A stretch of 13,191 nucleotides of DNA. Origin: JBDSEG01 sp039920165. Lineage in GTDB: Bacteria > Pseudomonadota > Gammaproteobacteria > Burkholderiales > Burkholderiaceae_C. The DNA is taken from contig JBDSEG010000415.1 in assembly GCA_039920165.1 (NCBI GenBank), positions 1 to 13,191 of the forward strand, given 5' to 3'. This document shows positions 1 through 7,674 of the stretch, piece after piece. The notes beneath the pieces are model-generated. The model saw only the letters and a list, made by a program, of their open reading frames with translations, did no database searches and was not told the DNA's origin. Numbering within the stretch: position 1 is the first letter of the stretch; every line of letters starts with the position of its first letter. The position numbers and the translations under genes were made by a program.

Positions 1-809
1 AGACCGAAGAAAACATCACGAGCCGCATCATCGACCTGATCGCGCCGCTCGGCAAAGGCCAGCGCGCGCTGCTGGTGTCGGCGCCCAAGAGCGGCAAGAC
101 CGTGATGATGCAGAACCTGGCGCACGCACTCGTCGCCAACTACCCCGAGGTCTACCTGATCGTGCTGCTGGTCGACGAGCGGCCCGAGGAAGTGACCGAG
201 ATGCAGCGCACCGTGCGCGGAGAAGTCATCAGTTCCACCTTCGACGAGCCTGCCGCGCGCCACGTGCAGGTCGCCGAGATGGTGATCGAGCGCGCCAAGC
301 GGCTGGTCGAGATGAAGAAGGACGTGGTGATCCTGCTCGACTCGATCACCCGCCTCGCACGGGCCTACAACAACGTGCTGCCGTCGTCGGGCAAGGTCCT
401 GACCGGCGGCATGGACTCGAATGCGCTGCAGCGGCCCAAGCGCTTCTTCGGCGCGGCGCGCAACGTCGAGGAAGGCGGATCGCTCACCATCATCGGCACG
501 GCGCTGGTCGAAACCGGCAGCCGGATGGACGAGGTGATCTACGAGGAATTCAAGGGCACCGGCAACTGCGAGATCCACCTCGACCGCCGGATGAGCGAGA
601 AGCGGGTCTACCCGGCGATCCTGCTCAACAAATCGGGCACCCGCCGCGAGGAGCTTTTGCTCAAGCCCGAGATCCTGCAAAAGAGCTGGATCCTGCGCAA
701 ACTGCTGTACCCGATGGACGAGATCGAGGCGATGGAGTTCATCCTCGAGAAGATGAAGGCGACCAAGAACAACCTCGACTTCTTCGACATGATGCGCCGC
801 GGCGGCTGA
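1..809 (+). CDS. rho: Transcription termination factor Rho (C-terminal part, 5' end outside window)
   Basis: Rho is the hexameric RNA-dependent ATPase that loads on nascent RNA and dissociates elongating RNA polymerase. The reading frame is already open at base 3 and gives 268 residues up to the TGA at 807-809, so roughly the N-terminal third (the RNA-binding OB-fold region) lies outside the window. Seen here: Walker A APKSGKT (visible residues 27-33), the block LLVDERPEEVTEMQR, Walker B VILLDS followed by ITRLARAY (from 109), the Q-loop region with RPKRFFGAARNVEEGGS, and the R-loop EFKGTGN (about 182-188). The C-terminus ends in DFFDMM, as in other Rho proteins. A GTG at 75 could be mistaken for a start, but it lies just ahead of the P-loop and conserved Rho sequence continues upstream of it. 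rpmE follows on the same strand. Identification is essentially certain. Confidence 0.98.
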   Translation, partial: TEENITSRIIDLIAPLGKGQRALLVSAPKSGKTVMMQNLAHALVANYPEVYLIVLLVDERPEEVTEMQRTVRGEVISSTFDEPAARHVQVAEMVIERAKRLVEMKKDVVILLDSITRLARAYNNVLPSSGKVLTGGMDSNALQRPKRFFGAARNVEEGGSLTIIGTALVETGSRMDEVIYEEFKGTGNCEIHLDRRMSEKRVYPAILLNKSGTRREELLLKPEILQKSWILRKLLYPMDEIEAMEFILEKMKATKNNLDFFDMMRRGG

Positions 810-838
810 GCGCCAGCCCTCGGCCGGTGATGTGCCGC

Positions 839-844
839 TACAAT
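839..844 (+). promoter_or_regulatory. Possible -10 element upstream of rpmE
   Basis: TACAAT in the rho-rpmE gap matches the sigma-70 -10 consensus at 5 of 6 positions. No convincing -35 hexamer lies about 17 bases upstream, so the call is weak. If used, it would give an rpmE leader of roughly 80 bases. Read-through from rho is the alternative. Confidence 0.3.
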
Positions 845-922
845 TCGCGGTTCTGTCGAGGTTTATCCTCCATTTTGGCAAGTGCGTCGCTCGATTCGAC
901 GTGGCTGCCGCAACCGATACGC

Positions 923-928
923 AAGAGG
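923..928 (+). promoter_or_regulatory. Ribosome binding site of rpmE
   Basis: AAGAGG lies 5 bases before the ATG at 934. It fixes the rpmE start, because the same frame is open for 34 further codons upstream (from a GTG at 832) with no L31-like sequence. Confidence 0.75.
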
Positions 929-933
929 CTCTC

Positions 934-1194
934 ATGAAAGAAGGCATCCACCCCGAGTACCGCGAAGTCTGCTTCGTGGACCTGTCCAACGGTTTCAAAT
1001 TCGTCACGCGCTCGTGCGCGCAGACGAAGGAAAAGATCAAGATGGACGACGGCCGCGATCTGCCGATGTTCAAGGTCGAGACGACGAGCGAATCGCACCC
1101 GTTCTATACCGGCACCCAGAAGAGCGTCGATTCGCTCGGCGGTCGGGTCGAGAAATTCCGAAACAAGTTTGCCCACCTCACGGCTAAAAAGTAA
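934..1194 (+). CDS. rpmE: 50S ribosomal protein L31, type B (zinc-free)
   Basis: L31 is a large-subunit protein that helps bridge the two ribosomal subunits. The 86-residue product begins MKEGIHPEYREV and contains the SHPFYTG motif (residues 52-58) typical of the long type B form. It resembles E. coli YkgM/RpmE2 in length and sequence rather than the 70-residue zinc-ribbon form. Only two cysteines are present (VCFVD and RSCAQ) and there is no CxxC pair, so zinc binding is not expected. The ATG at 934 is chosen because of the Shine-Dalgarno AAGAGG and the family N-terminus. The gene sits 124 bp after rho, a linkage known in betaproteobacteria, and is closed by a strong intrinsic terminator. 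Type B may be the main L31 here; whether a second copy exists elsewhere cannot be judged. In zinc-responsive species type B L31 is under Zur control, but no Zur-like palindrome was recognised. Confidence 0.95.
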   Translation: MKEGIHPEYREVCFVDLSNGFKFVTRSCAQTKEKIKMDDGRDLPMFKVETTSESHPFYTGTQKSVDSLGGRVEKFRNKFAHLTAKK

Positions 1195-1222
1195 ATGGCG
1201 CGCCGGGCGGCGCGCATCGACC

Positions 1223-1248
1223 AAAAGGCAGCCTCGGCTGCCTTTTTT
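1223..1248 (+). terminator. Rho-independent terminator of rpmE
   Basis: The arms AAAAGGCAGC and GCTGCCTTTT pair perfectly around the loop CTCG, and the 3' arm runs into a six-T tract at 1243-1248. It begins 28 bases after the rpmE stop codon. It should separate rpmE from the membrane protein gene downstream. Confidence 0.92.
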
Positions 1249-1319
1249 GCGCCCGCGGTGCGGCCGCGCGGCATGCTGCATGATCGCGCCCGACATCGCC
1301 ACCCCGTCGCCTCCTCGCC

Positions 1320-2996
1320 TTGACCTCCCCGAACGTCGCCCCCAATCCGGCCCTGGTCACGCAGCAGGGCGCGCAGCGTCTGCCGCGCCTGGCGCTGCTG
1401 CTGTTCTGCGCGGCTTACGTGCTGCCCGGACTGTTCGCCCGCGACCCGTGGAAGAGCGCCGATATCACCGCCTTCGGCTACATGCTGTCGATTGCGCAGG
1501 GGCGAAGCACCTGGCTCGCACCGACGGTCGGCGGACTGCCTGCCGACGCCGCCCTGCTGCCCTATTGGCTCGGCGCGGCAGCGATTCGACTGACCGCGGG
1601 CTGGATCGATCCGGACCTCGCCGCGCGCCTGCCGTTCGCCCTGCTGCTCGTGCTCGCGCTGGTGCTGACTTGGTACGCCACCTACCACCTCGCGCGCACC
1701 GACGCGGCACAGCCGCTGCCGTTCGCATTCGGCGGCGAGGCGAGCCCGATCGAATATGCGCGGGCCATCGCCGACGGTGCGCTGCTCGCGCTGATCGCGA
1801 GCCTGGGCCTGCTCCAACTCGGCCACGAGACGACACCCGAGCTCGCGCAGCTGGTGAGCGTCGCGCTGTACGTGTATGCGCTCGCCGCCAGCCCTTACCG
1901 CGGCGCCAAGCCCAAGCTCGCGGTGATGGCCGCGCTGCCGGCCCTGGCGGCAAGCGGCGCGCCGAGTGTGGGCGTGGCGCTGGCGCTGCTCGGCGTCGTC
2001 GTATGCATGCGCTCACGCCATGCTGCGGTGCGCCCCTTCGCCGCCTGGATCGGCGCCTCCGCGGTGCTTGCGGTGATCCTCGCGTCCCTCCTCGGCGCCT
2101 GGCGCTGGCGCGTCGGCAGCTATACCTCGGTGGCCGATGTGACGCTGCTCGTGCGCCAGGCGATCTGGTTCACGTGGCCGGCCTGGCCGCTCGCGGCATG
2201 GACCTTGTGGCGATGGCGCCGACAGCTCGCGAACCGGCATATCTCGATCGCGCTCGGTTGCACCCTGGTGAGCGTCGCCGCCTGGCTGGTCATGGGCGGA
2301 TCGGACCGCGCGTTGATGCTGTCGCTGCCGCCGCTCGCGGTACTGGCGTCGTTCGCGTTGCCCACACTTCACCGCAGCACCGCCGCGGCGATCGACTGGT
2401 TCTCGGTCTTCTTCTTCAGTGCCTGCGCGCTCGTCTTCTGGGTCGTCTATATCTCGATCCAGACCGGCATCCCGGCCCAGCCGGCACGCAATATCGCGCG
2501 CCTCGCGCCGGGCTATGCGCCGAGCTTCTCGATCGCGGCGCTGCTCGCGGCCGCTGCGGCGACGCTCGCCTGGCTGTGGCTCGTCAAGTGGCGCACCGGG
2601 CGCAGCCGGCACCCGCTGTGGAAAAGCCTCGTCCTGCCGGCCAGCGGTGTCGCGCTGTGCTGGCTGCTCGCGATGACATTGCTGCTGCCACCACTGAACC
2701 ACGCGCGCAGCTACCGGTCGCTGGTCCAGCGACTGGCCTTGCAGTTGCCGCCCGGGGCCTGCGTCGCCGCACCCGACGTGCCGCGGGCGCAGATCGTCGC
2801 GCTCGAGTATCTGGGCGGCTGGCGCGTCGATGCAGTGACGCCGGCGGACCGCACGCGCTGCGACCACCTGCTGCACATGCAGACACGCTCGAGCGCCGAC
2901 GACCCCGGCCCCGCCTGGCAGTTGCTCGCCCGCGAGATGCGCAATACGAGCGAGGACGAAATCACCGCGGTTTACCGCCGGGTCGCACGGCCCTGA
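1320..2996 (+). CDS. Polytopic inner-membrane protein, GT-C/ArnT-like glycosyltransferase family (function unknown)
   Basis: The 558-residue product has about 11-13 hydrophobic segments, among them residues 21-40, 104-124, 150-167, 174-191, 238-259, 278-297, 306-326, 330-349, 355-379, 401-423 and 435-456. A roughly 100-residue soluble tail follows. The first extramembrane loop carries ARDPWKSAD (40-48), placed like the acidic loop of GT-C enzymes such as ArnT that use polyprenyl-phosphate sugars. The tail has an LPP...ALEYLGGW pattern and two cysteines (C481, C514) that might pair if it is periplasmic. These points suggest lipid-linked sugar transfer to an envelope substrate, but the substrate is unknown and the family call is from fold-like features only. 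The only start codon after the upstream in-frame TGA (1281-1283) and near the N-terminus is the TTG at 1320, with no clear Shine-Dalgarno. The gene lies after the rpmE terminator, and its stop is 17 bp from the convergent phoR stop. Confidence 0.85.
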   Translation: MTSPNVAPNPALVTQQGAQRLPRLALLLFCAAYVLPGLFARDPWKSADITAFGYMLSIAQGRSTWLAPTVGGLPADAALLPYWLGAAAIRLTAGWIDPDLAARLPFALLLVLALVLTWYATYHLARTDAAQPLPFAFGGEASPIEYARAIADGALLALIASLGLLQLGHETTPELAQLVSVALYVYALAASPYRGAKPKLAVMAALPALAASGAPSVGVALALLGVVVCMRSRHAAVRPFAAWIGASAVLAVILASLLGAWRWRVGSYTSVADVTLLVRQAIWFTWPAWPLAAWTLWRWRRQLANRHISIALGCTLVSVAAWLVMGGSDRALMLSLPPLAVLASFALPTLHRSTAAAIDWFSVFFFSACALVFWVVYISIQTGIPAQPARNIARLAPGYAPSFSIAALLAAAAATLAWLWLVKWRTGRSRHPLWKSLVLPASGVALCWLLAMTLLLPPLNHARSYRSLVQRLALQLPPGACVAAPDVPRAQIVALEYLGGWRVDAVTPADRTRCDHLLHMQTRSSADDPGPAWQLLAREMRNTSEDEITAVYRRVARP

Positions 2997-3013
2997 CGGC
3001 ACGGGCTGCCGGA

Positions 3014-4363
3014 TCAACCGGCGGCGACTTCCAGCGCGGCGGCGACGCTGCCGCCGCGCACCCGCGAGGCCGGGAAGACGAGACGGAAGGTCGAGCCGCG
3101 ACCGAGTTCGCTCTGGATATCGAGTTCGCCGCCGTGCCGCTGCACCACATGCTTGACGATCGACAGTCCAAGGCCGGTGCCGCCCGTATCGCGCGAACGG
3201 CTGCCGTCGATGCGGTAGAAACGTTCGGTCAGGCGGGGCAGATGCTCGCGCGCGATTCCCGGCCCGGTATCGATCACCGACAACTCGCCCGCCCCGCCGG
3301 AAAGGACGCGCCATGCGACGTCGATGCGGCCGTCGGGTGGCGTATAGCGCACCGCATTGCTGACGAGATTGGTCAGGGCGCTCAGCAATTCGCCCTGCGC
3401 ACCGGCAATCTCGGCCCCGCCCGGCGGCGCGAAGACGATCCTGTGCCGCCCTGCCGACAAAGCCAGCGCATCCGCCTCGACCTGCGCCATCAGCTCGGCG
3501 ACCCCGACCCAGCGATCGGCCAGCGGCCGCGGGCTACCTTCGAGCTGCGCGAGGATCAGCAGGTCGTTGACCAGCGTCTGCATGCGTTGCGCCTGCTGGG
3601 TCATCAGCACCAGCACGCGCTGGGTCTCGGCCGCGCTCAGCGGCAAGTCGGAAAGCGTCTCGATGAAGCCCGCCAGCACGGTGAGCGGGGTGCGGATCTC
3701 GTGCGAGACATTGGCGACAAAATCGCGCCGCATCGCCTCGGAACGCTCGCGTTCGGTGATGTCGTTTGACAGCACCAGCTTCATGCCGTCGCCGTAGCGG
3801 CGTATCAGCACCGACAGCATTCCGGCTTCGCGCAGGCCCGGCACCTGCATCTGCACCGCGTCGGAATATCGGCCCTCCTGCAGATACTGGACGAAGGCCG
3901 GGCTGCGAACCAGGTTGGTCACGCGCTGGCGTCGATCGCGCTGCGGGTCGAGTCCGAAATGATCCGCCGAGACGGCGCTGCACCACTCGATCTGGTCGCC
4001 GGCGTCGAGCAGCATCACGCCGTTCGGCGAGGCTTCGATGGCCGACAGGAACTGGGTCAGCCGATCGCGCTCGAGCAGCCGGCCCTGTTCGCACAGCTTC
4101 AGCTCGCGCTCGATCCGGTGGCCGAGTTCGCCCCACCAGCCCGCCCCGCCAGGCGCCTCTTTTTCGCGCGACCCGCGCAACCAGCGAATCAGCCGATAGC
4201 CTCGCCAGGTATCGCCCGCCACGACCGTCGCCGCCGCGCTCGCCGCGCCGGCCAGCGCTCCCAGCAGCGGATGCGCGAGCCAGGTCGCGACGACCCAGCC
4301 GACCGCACCGCCGAGCAGCGATGCGAGCGCGATGCTCAGGCTGCGCGGCAGATAGCGGTTCAC
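3014..4363 (-). CDS. phoR: Phosphate regulon sensor histidine kinase PhoR
   Basis: PhoR is the membrane sensor kinase that phosphorylates PhoB when phosphate is limiting and dephosphorylates it when phosphate is plentiful, with input from the Pst transporter through PhoU. The 449-residue protein has two N-terminal membrane segments close together (about 10-29 and 32-50) with almost no periplasmic domain, as in E. coli PhoR. A PAS-like region follows (about 100-200). The H-box VSHEIRTPLTVL carries the phospho-accepting H221, the N-box TNLVSNAVRYTP includes N336, G1 is DTGPGI (365-370), the F-box is ERFYRID and G2 is GTGLGL (395-400). The start is a GTG preceded at 4 bases by GAGGG, which overlaps the phoB stop. 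The phoB-phoR gap is only 7 bp, so the two are probably cotranscribed and translationally linked. The 3' end faces the convergent membrane protein gene. Confidence 0.96.
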   Translation of the reverse strand: MNRYLPRSLSIALASLLGGAVGWVVATWLAHPLLGALAGAASAAATVVAGDTWRGYRLIRWLRGSREKEAPGGAGWWGELGHRIERELKLCEQGRLLERDRLTQFLSAIEASPNGVMLLDAGDQIEWCSAVSADHFGLDPQRDRRQRVTNLVRSPAFVQYLQEGRYSDAVQMQVPGLREAGMLSVLIRRYGDGMKLVLSNDITERERSEAMRRDFVANVSHEIRTPLTVLAGFIETLSDLPLSAAETQRVLVLMTQQAQRMQTLVNDLLILAQLEGSPRPLADRWVGVAELMAQVEADALALSAGRHRIVFAPPGGAEIAGAQGELLSALTNLVSNAVRYTPPDGRIDVAWRVLSGGAGELSVIDTGPGIAREHLPRLTERFYRIDGSRSRDTGGTGLGLSIVKHVVQRHGGELDIQSELGRGSTFRLVFPASRVRGGSVAAALEVAAG

Positions 4364-4370
4364 GCCGCCC

Positions 4371-5075
<705 letters not shown>

Positions 5076-5175
5076 TGGAGCCCCCTGCGGCGCTGAGCGC
5101 CGGGCGCCCAGGGGCCACGCGGGGCCCCTTCGTGGCCCTTGGGGAGCAAGCGCCTTGGGGGCGGCCCGGCGGAGC
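5076..5175. repeat. Structured GC-rich intergenic element between phoU and phoB (candidate dispersed repeat)
   Basis: This 100-bp gap is built from inverted and direct repeats. The main hairpin pairs 5107-5119 with 5131-5143 (13 pairs, one a G-T) around a loop containing the palindrome GGGGCCCC. A small hairpin, GGCGC TGA GCGCC, lies at 5089-5101. CCTTGGGG occurs twice (5137-5144, 5153-5160), and CAAGCGCCTTG (5147-5157) can also fold. The composition resembles the GC-rich intergenic repeats common in betaproteobacterial genomes, but copy number cannot be seen from one window. The proximal end supplies the phoB ribosome binding site. It could modulate read-through from phoU or stabilise mRNA ends. 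There is no T-tract, so it is not a standard intrinsic terminator. Confidence 0.6.
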
Positions 5176-5880
5176 TCATCGAACCAGCGTCTCCAGCGTA
5201 TCGATCGGGTGGTGGCGAATGTCGGTGCCCTTGACGATATAGATGATCTGCTCGGCCAGGTTCTTCGCATGGTCGCCCACGCGCTCGATCGCCTTGGCGA
5301 CGAAAACGAGGTCGATGCTCGACGAAATGGTGCGCGGATCTTCCATCATGAAGGTGATGAGCTTGCGCAGCAGGCCCTCGAACTCCTGGTCGATCATGTC
5401 GTCCTGGCGCAGCACCTCGATCGCCTTGTCCACATCGAGGCGGGCGAAAGCGTCGAGCGCCTTGCGCAGCTGGGCGACCGCCAGCTCCGATTCGTAGGCC
5501 AGGTCCTTGACCGGCAGGCGCAGCCGGCTCGAGACGCCCGAATTGATGAGCCGCTGCACGGTGCGCGCAACCCGCGCCGCCTCGTCGCCCACGCGCTCGA
5601 GGTTGGCGATGGTTTTGGAGATGGCGATCAGCAGGCGCAAATCGCGCGCGGTCGGCTGGCGGCGCGCGATGATGCTCGACAGGTCGCGGTCGATCTCCAT
5701 CTCGAGCATGTTCACGCGCTCTTCGGTCATCAGCACTTCCGAGGCTATCTCGCTGCTGAAGTGGGTCAGCGCATAGATCGCGCGTGCGACCTGCGATTCG
5801 ACCATGCCGCCCATTTCGAGCACCCGGGTCGAGATGCCGCTGAGTTCGGCGTCGAACTGGGTCGAGAGGTGCTTGTTCAT
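5176..5880 (-). CDS. phoU: Phosphate transport regulator PhoU
   Basis: PhoU is a peripheral all-helical protein that couples the PstSCAB transporter to PhoR; its loss usually leaves the Pho regulon switched on. The 234-residue product is near the E. coli length (241) and shows the two-fold PhoU repeat. Each half carries the metal-binding E-x3-D signature: NLERVGDEA (E95, D99) and AIERVGDHAKNLAEQI (E199, D203). The ATG at 5878-5880 has AGGAG 8 bases upstream. The gene begins 24 bp after the pstB stop, so it is very likely in the pst transcript, and a structured 100-bp spacer separates it from phoB. Confidence 0.97.
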   Translation of the reverse strand: MNKHLSTQFDAELSGISTRVLEMGGMVESQVARAIYALTHFSSEIASEVLMTEERVNMLEMEIDRDLSSIIARRQPTARDLRLLIAISKTIANLERVGDEAARVARTVQRLINSGVSSRLRLPVKDLAYESELAVAQLRKALDAFARLDVDKAIEVLRQDDMIDQEFEGLLRKLITFMMEDPRTISSSIDLVFVAKAIERVGDHAKNLAEQIIYIVKGTDIRHHPIDTLETLVR

Positions 5881-5904
5881 GATGCTTGCTCCTGAAGTCG
5901 ACGA

Positions 5905-6699
5905 TCAGCCAAAACGCCCGGTGATGTAGTCCTCGGTCTCGCGCCGCCGAGGCTTCATGAACATATCGGCCGTCATCCCGTATTCCACCATTTCCCCGAG
6001 GTACATGTAGGCGACGAAGTCGGACACGCGCGCAGCCTGCTGCATGTTGTGGGTCACGATCAGGATCGTCACCTTGCTCTTGATCTCGCCGATCAGCTCC
6101 TCGATCGCGCCGGTCGCGATCGGATCGAGGGCCGAGGTCGGCTCGTCGAAGAGCAGGATCTCGGGGTCGGTGGCGAGCGAGCGGGCGATGCACATGCGCT
6201 GCTGCTGGCCGCCCGACAGGTTGACCGCCACCTCGTCAAGCCGGTCGCTCACCTCGTCCCACAGCGCCGCGGCCTTGAGCGCCGATTCGACCTTGTCTTC
6301 CAGAAAGCTGCGCGATTTCTCGCCGCGCACCTTCAGGCCGTAGGCAACGTTTTCGAAGATCGATTTCGGAAACGGGTTCGGCTTCTGGAACACCATCGAG
6401 ATGCGCATGCGCACCTCGATCGGGTCGACCGATTCGTGCAGCACGTCGATCTCGTCGGGGTAGAGCTGGATGCTGCCGTCGTAGCGATTGCCCGGGTACA
6501 GGTCGTGCATGCGGTTGAAGCAGCGCAGGTAGGTGCTCTTGCCGCAGCCGCTCGGCCCGATCAGGGCCGTCACCTTGTGCTCGAAGATCGGCATCGAGAC
6601 GCCCTTCAACGCCTGGAACGTGCCGTAGTAGAAGTCCAGATCCTTGGACTCCGCCTTCAGCGATGGGGGCTTGTCAGGCAGGGTGATCGTCGAGGCCAT
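5905..6699 (-). CDS. pstB: Phosphate ABC transporter ATP-binding protein PstB
   Basis: PstB is the cytoplasmic ATPase subunit that drives high-affinity phosphate import through PstC/PstA. The 264 residues contain Walker A GPSGCGKST (48-56), the Q-loop in FQKPNPFPKSIFENVAYG (Q105; this stretch is characteristic of PstB), the ABC signature LSGGQQQRM (161-169), Walker B ILLFDEP (181-187) and the H-loop H217 in IVTHNM. The ATG at 6697-6699 lies 18 bp after the in-frame pstA TGA, so no longer N-terminus is possible. There is no recognisable Shine-Dalgarno in that spacer (it reads CCCGCGTCACCCGACCCC), which suggests translation coupled to pstA. phoU follows after 24 bp. Confidence 0.98.
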   Translation of the reverse strand: MASTITLPDKPPSLKAESKDLDFYYGTFQALKGVSMPIFEHKVTALIGPSGCGKSTYLRCFNRMHDLYPGNRYDGSIQLYPDEIDVLHESVDPIEVRMRISMVFQKPNPFPKSIFENVAYGLKVRGEKSRSFLEDKVESALKAAALWDEVSDRLDEVAVNLSGGQQQRMCIARSLATDPEILLFDEPTSALDPIATGAIEELIGEIKSKVTILIVTHNMQQAARVSDFVAYMYLGEMVEYGMTADMFMKPRRRETEDYITGRFG

Positions 6700-6717
6700 G
6701 GGGTCGGGTGACGCGGG

Positions 6718-7674
6718 TCACCATTTGATGTTCTTGCGCAACCGATAGCGCAGCCAGATGGCCAGCGCGTTCATCGACAGGGTGAGGATCACCAGCACGA
6801 AGCTGGCCGCGGCGGCGTTCTGCTGGAAAGCGGGGTCGGGCCGCGAGGTCCAGTTGAAGATCTGAATCGGCATCACCGTGAAGGGCGAAAGCGCCCAGTC
6901 GAACAGACCCGCCGGCGGCTCGCCGCTGCCGGGGAAGGGCGGCAGGAACGCGATGAAGGTGAGTGCGCCGATCGTGATGATGGGCGCAGTCTCCCCAATG
7001 GCGCGCGAGAGCCCGATGATCACGCCGGTCAGGATGCCGGGCATGCCGTAGGGGACGAGGTGGTGGCTCACGACCTGCCACTGCGTGGCACCGCAGGCAT
7101 AGGCGCCCTCGCGCACATGCTGCGGTATGGCGCGCAGCGCCTCGCGCGTAGCGACGATGACGATCGGCAGAATCAGCAGCGCGAGCGTGAGGCCGGCCGA
7201 CAGGATGCTCTGCCCGAAGCCGAAGGTATAGACGAACAGGCCGAGCGCGAGCAGGCCGTAGACGATCGACGGTACGCCGGCGAGGTTCGAGATATTGATC
7301 TCGATGACATCGGTGAACCAGTTCTTCTTTGCATACTCCTCGAGGTAGATGGCGCCGGCGATACCCACTGGCACTGCGAACAGGCCGGTCAGGAACATCA
7401 CCAGCAGCGACCCAACCCACGCCGAGAGAATGCCGGCCTGTCCGGCACGGCGCGACGCGAACGAAGTGAAGAAGTCGAACGACAGACGCGGGAAGCCGTC
7501 GGCGATCATGGCCGAGAAGAGCGCCGCGAGGGTCAGGATGCCGACCATCAGCGACAGCAGCCCGAGCACGCCGAACAGCGCATCCCAGCGCTTGGCAGCG
7601 CGGATGATGGCGCGCAGCCTGCGCGTGCGCTGCGCGGGATCGGCGCCGGCGACCATGCTGCGTCCGGTGGCCAT
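6718..7674 (-). CDS. pstA: Phosphate ABC transporter permease PstA
   Basis: PstA is one of the two membrane permeases that form the phosphate channel with PstC. The 318-residue protein has about six hydrophobic segments (near 33-57, 82-110, 131-151, 158-175, 211-240 and 288-308). Its cytoplasmic EAA loop (EALRAIPQHVREGAYACGAT, from 178) docks on PstB, and the SRAIGETAPI block (223-232) is typical of PstA. The start ATG at 7672-7674 shares its A with the pstC stop (TGATG), and GAGG lies 7 bases upstream within pstC. The same frame stays open for 248 codons further upstream, but there it runs antisense-like through pstC with no permease sequence, so the long version is rejected. It is translationally coupled to pstC. 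Confidence 0.97.
   Translation of the reverse strand: MATGRSMVAGADPAQRTRRLRAIIRAAKRWDALFGVLGLLSLMVGILTLAALFSAMIADGFPRLSFDFFTSFASRRAGQAGILSAWVGSLLVMFLTGLFAVPVGIAGAIYLEEYAKKNWFTDVIEINISNLAGVPSIVYGLLALGLFVYTFGFGQSILSAGLTLALLILPIVIVATREALRAIPQHVREGAYACGATQWQVVSHHLVPYGMPGILTGVIIGLSRAIGETAPIITIGALTFIAFLPPFPGSGEPPAGLFDWALSPFTVMPIQIFNWTSRPDPAFQQNAAAASFVLVILTLSMNALAIWLRYRLRKNIKW

Noticed and set aside
3008..3022. GCCGG-ATCAA-CCGGC hairpin as a terminator for the convergent genes
   Set aside because: The stem is only 5 pairs and no T-tract follows on either strand.
1169..3769. An 866-codon open frame on the plus strand
   Set aside because: It overlaps the end of rpmE, all of the membrane protein gene in another frame and then the antisense strand of phoR. 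Its product is arginine/alanine-rich without domains, as expected of a shadow frame in GC-rich DNA.
5076..5270. A 65-residue N-terminal extension of PhoB
   Set aside because: It is translated from the repeat-like spacer and from phoU antisense-frame sequence. The receiver domain and a Shine-Dalgarno both point to the ATG at 5075.
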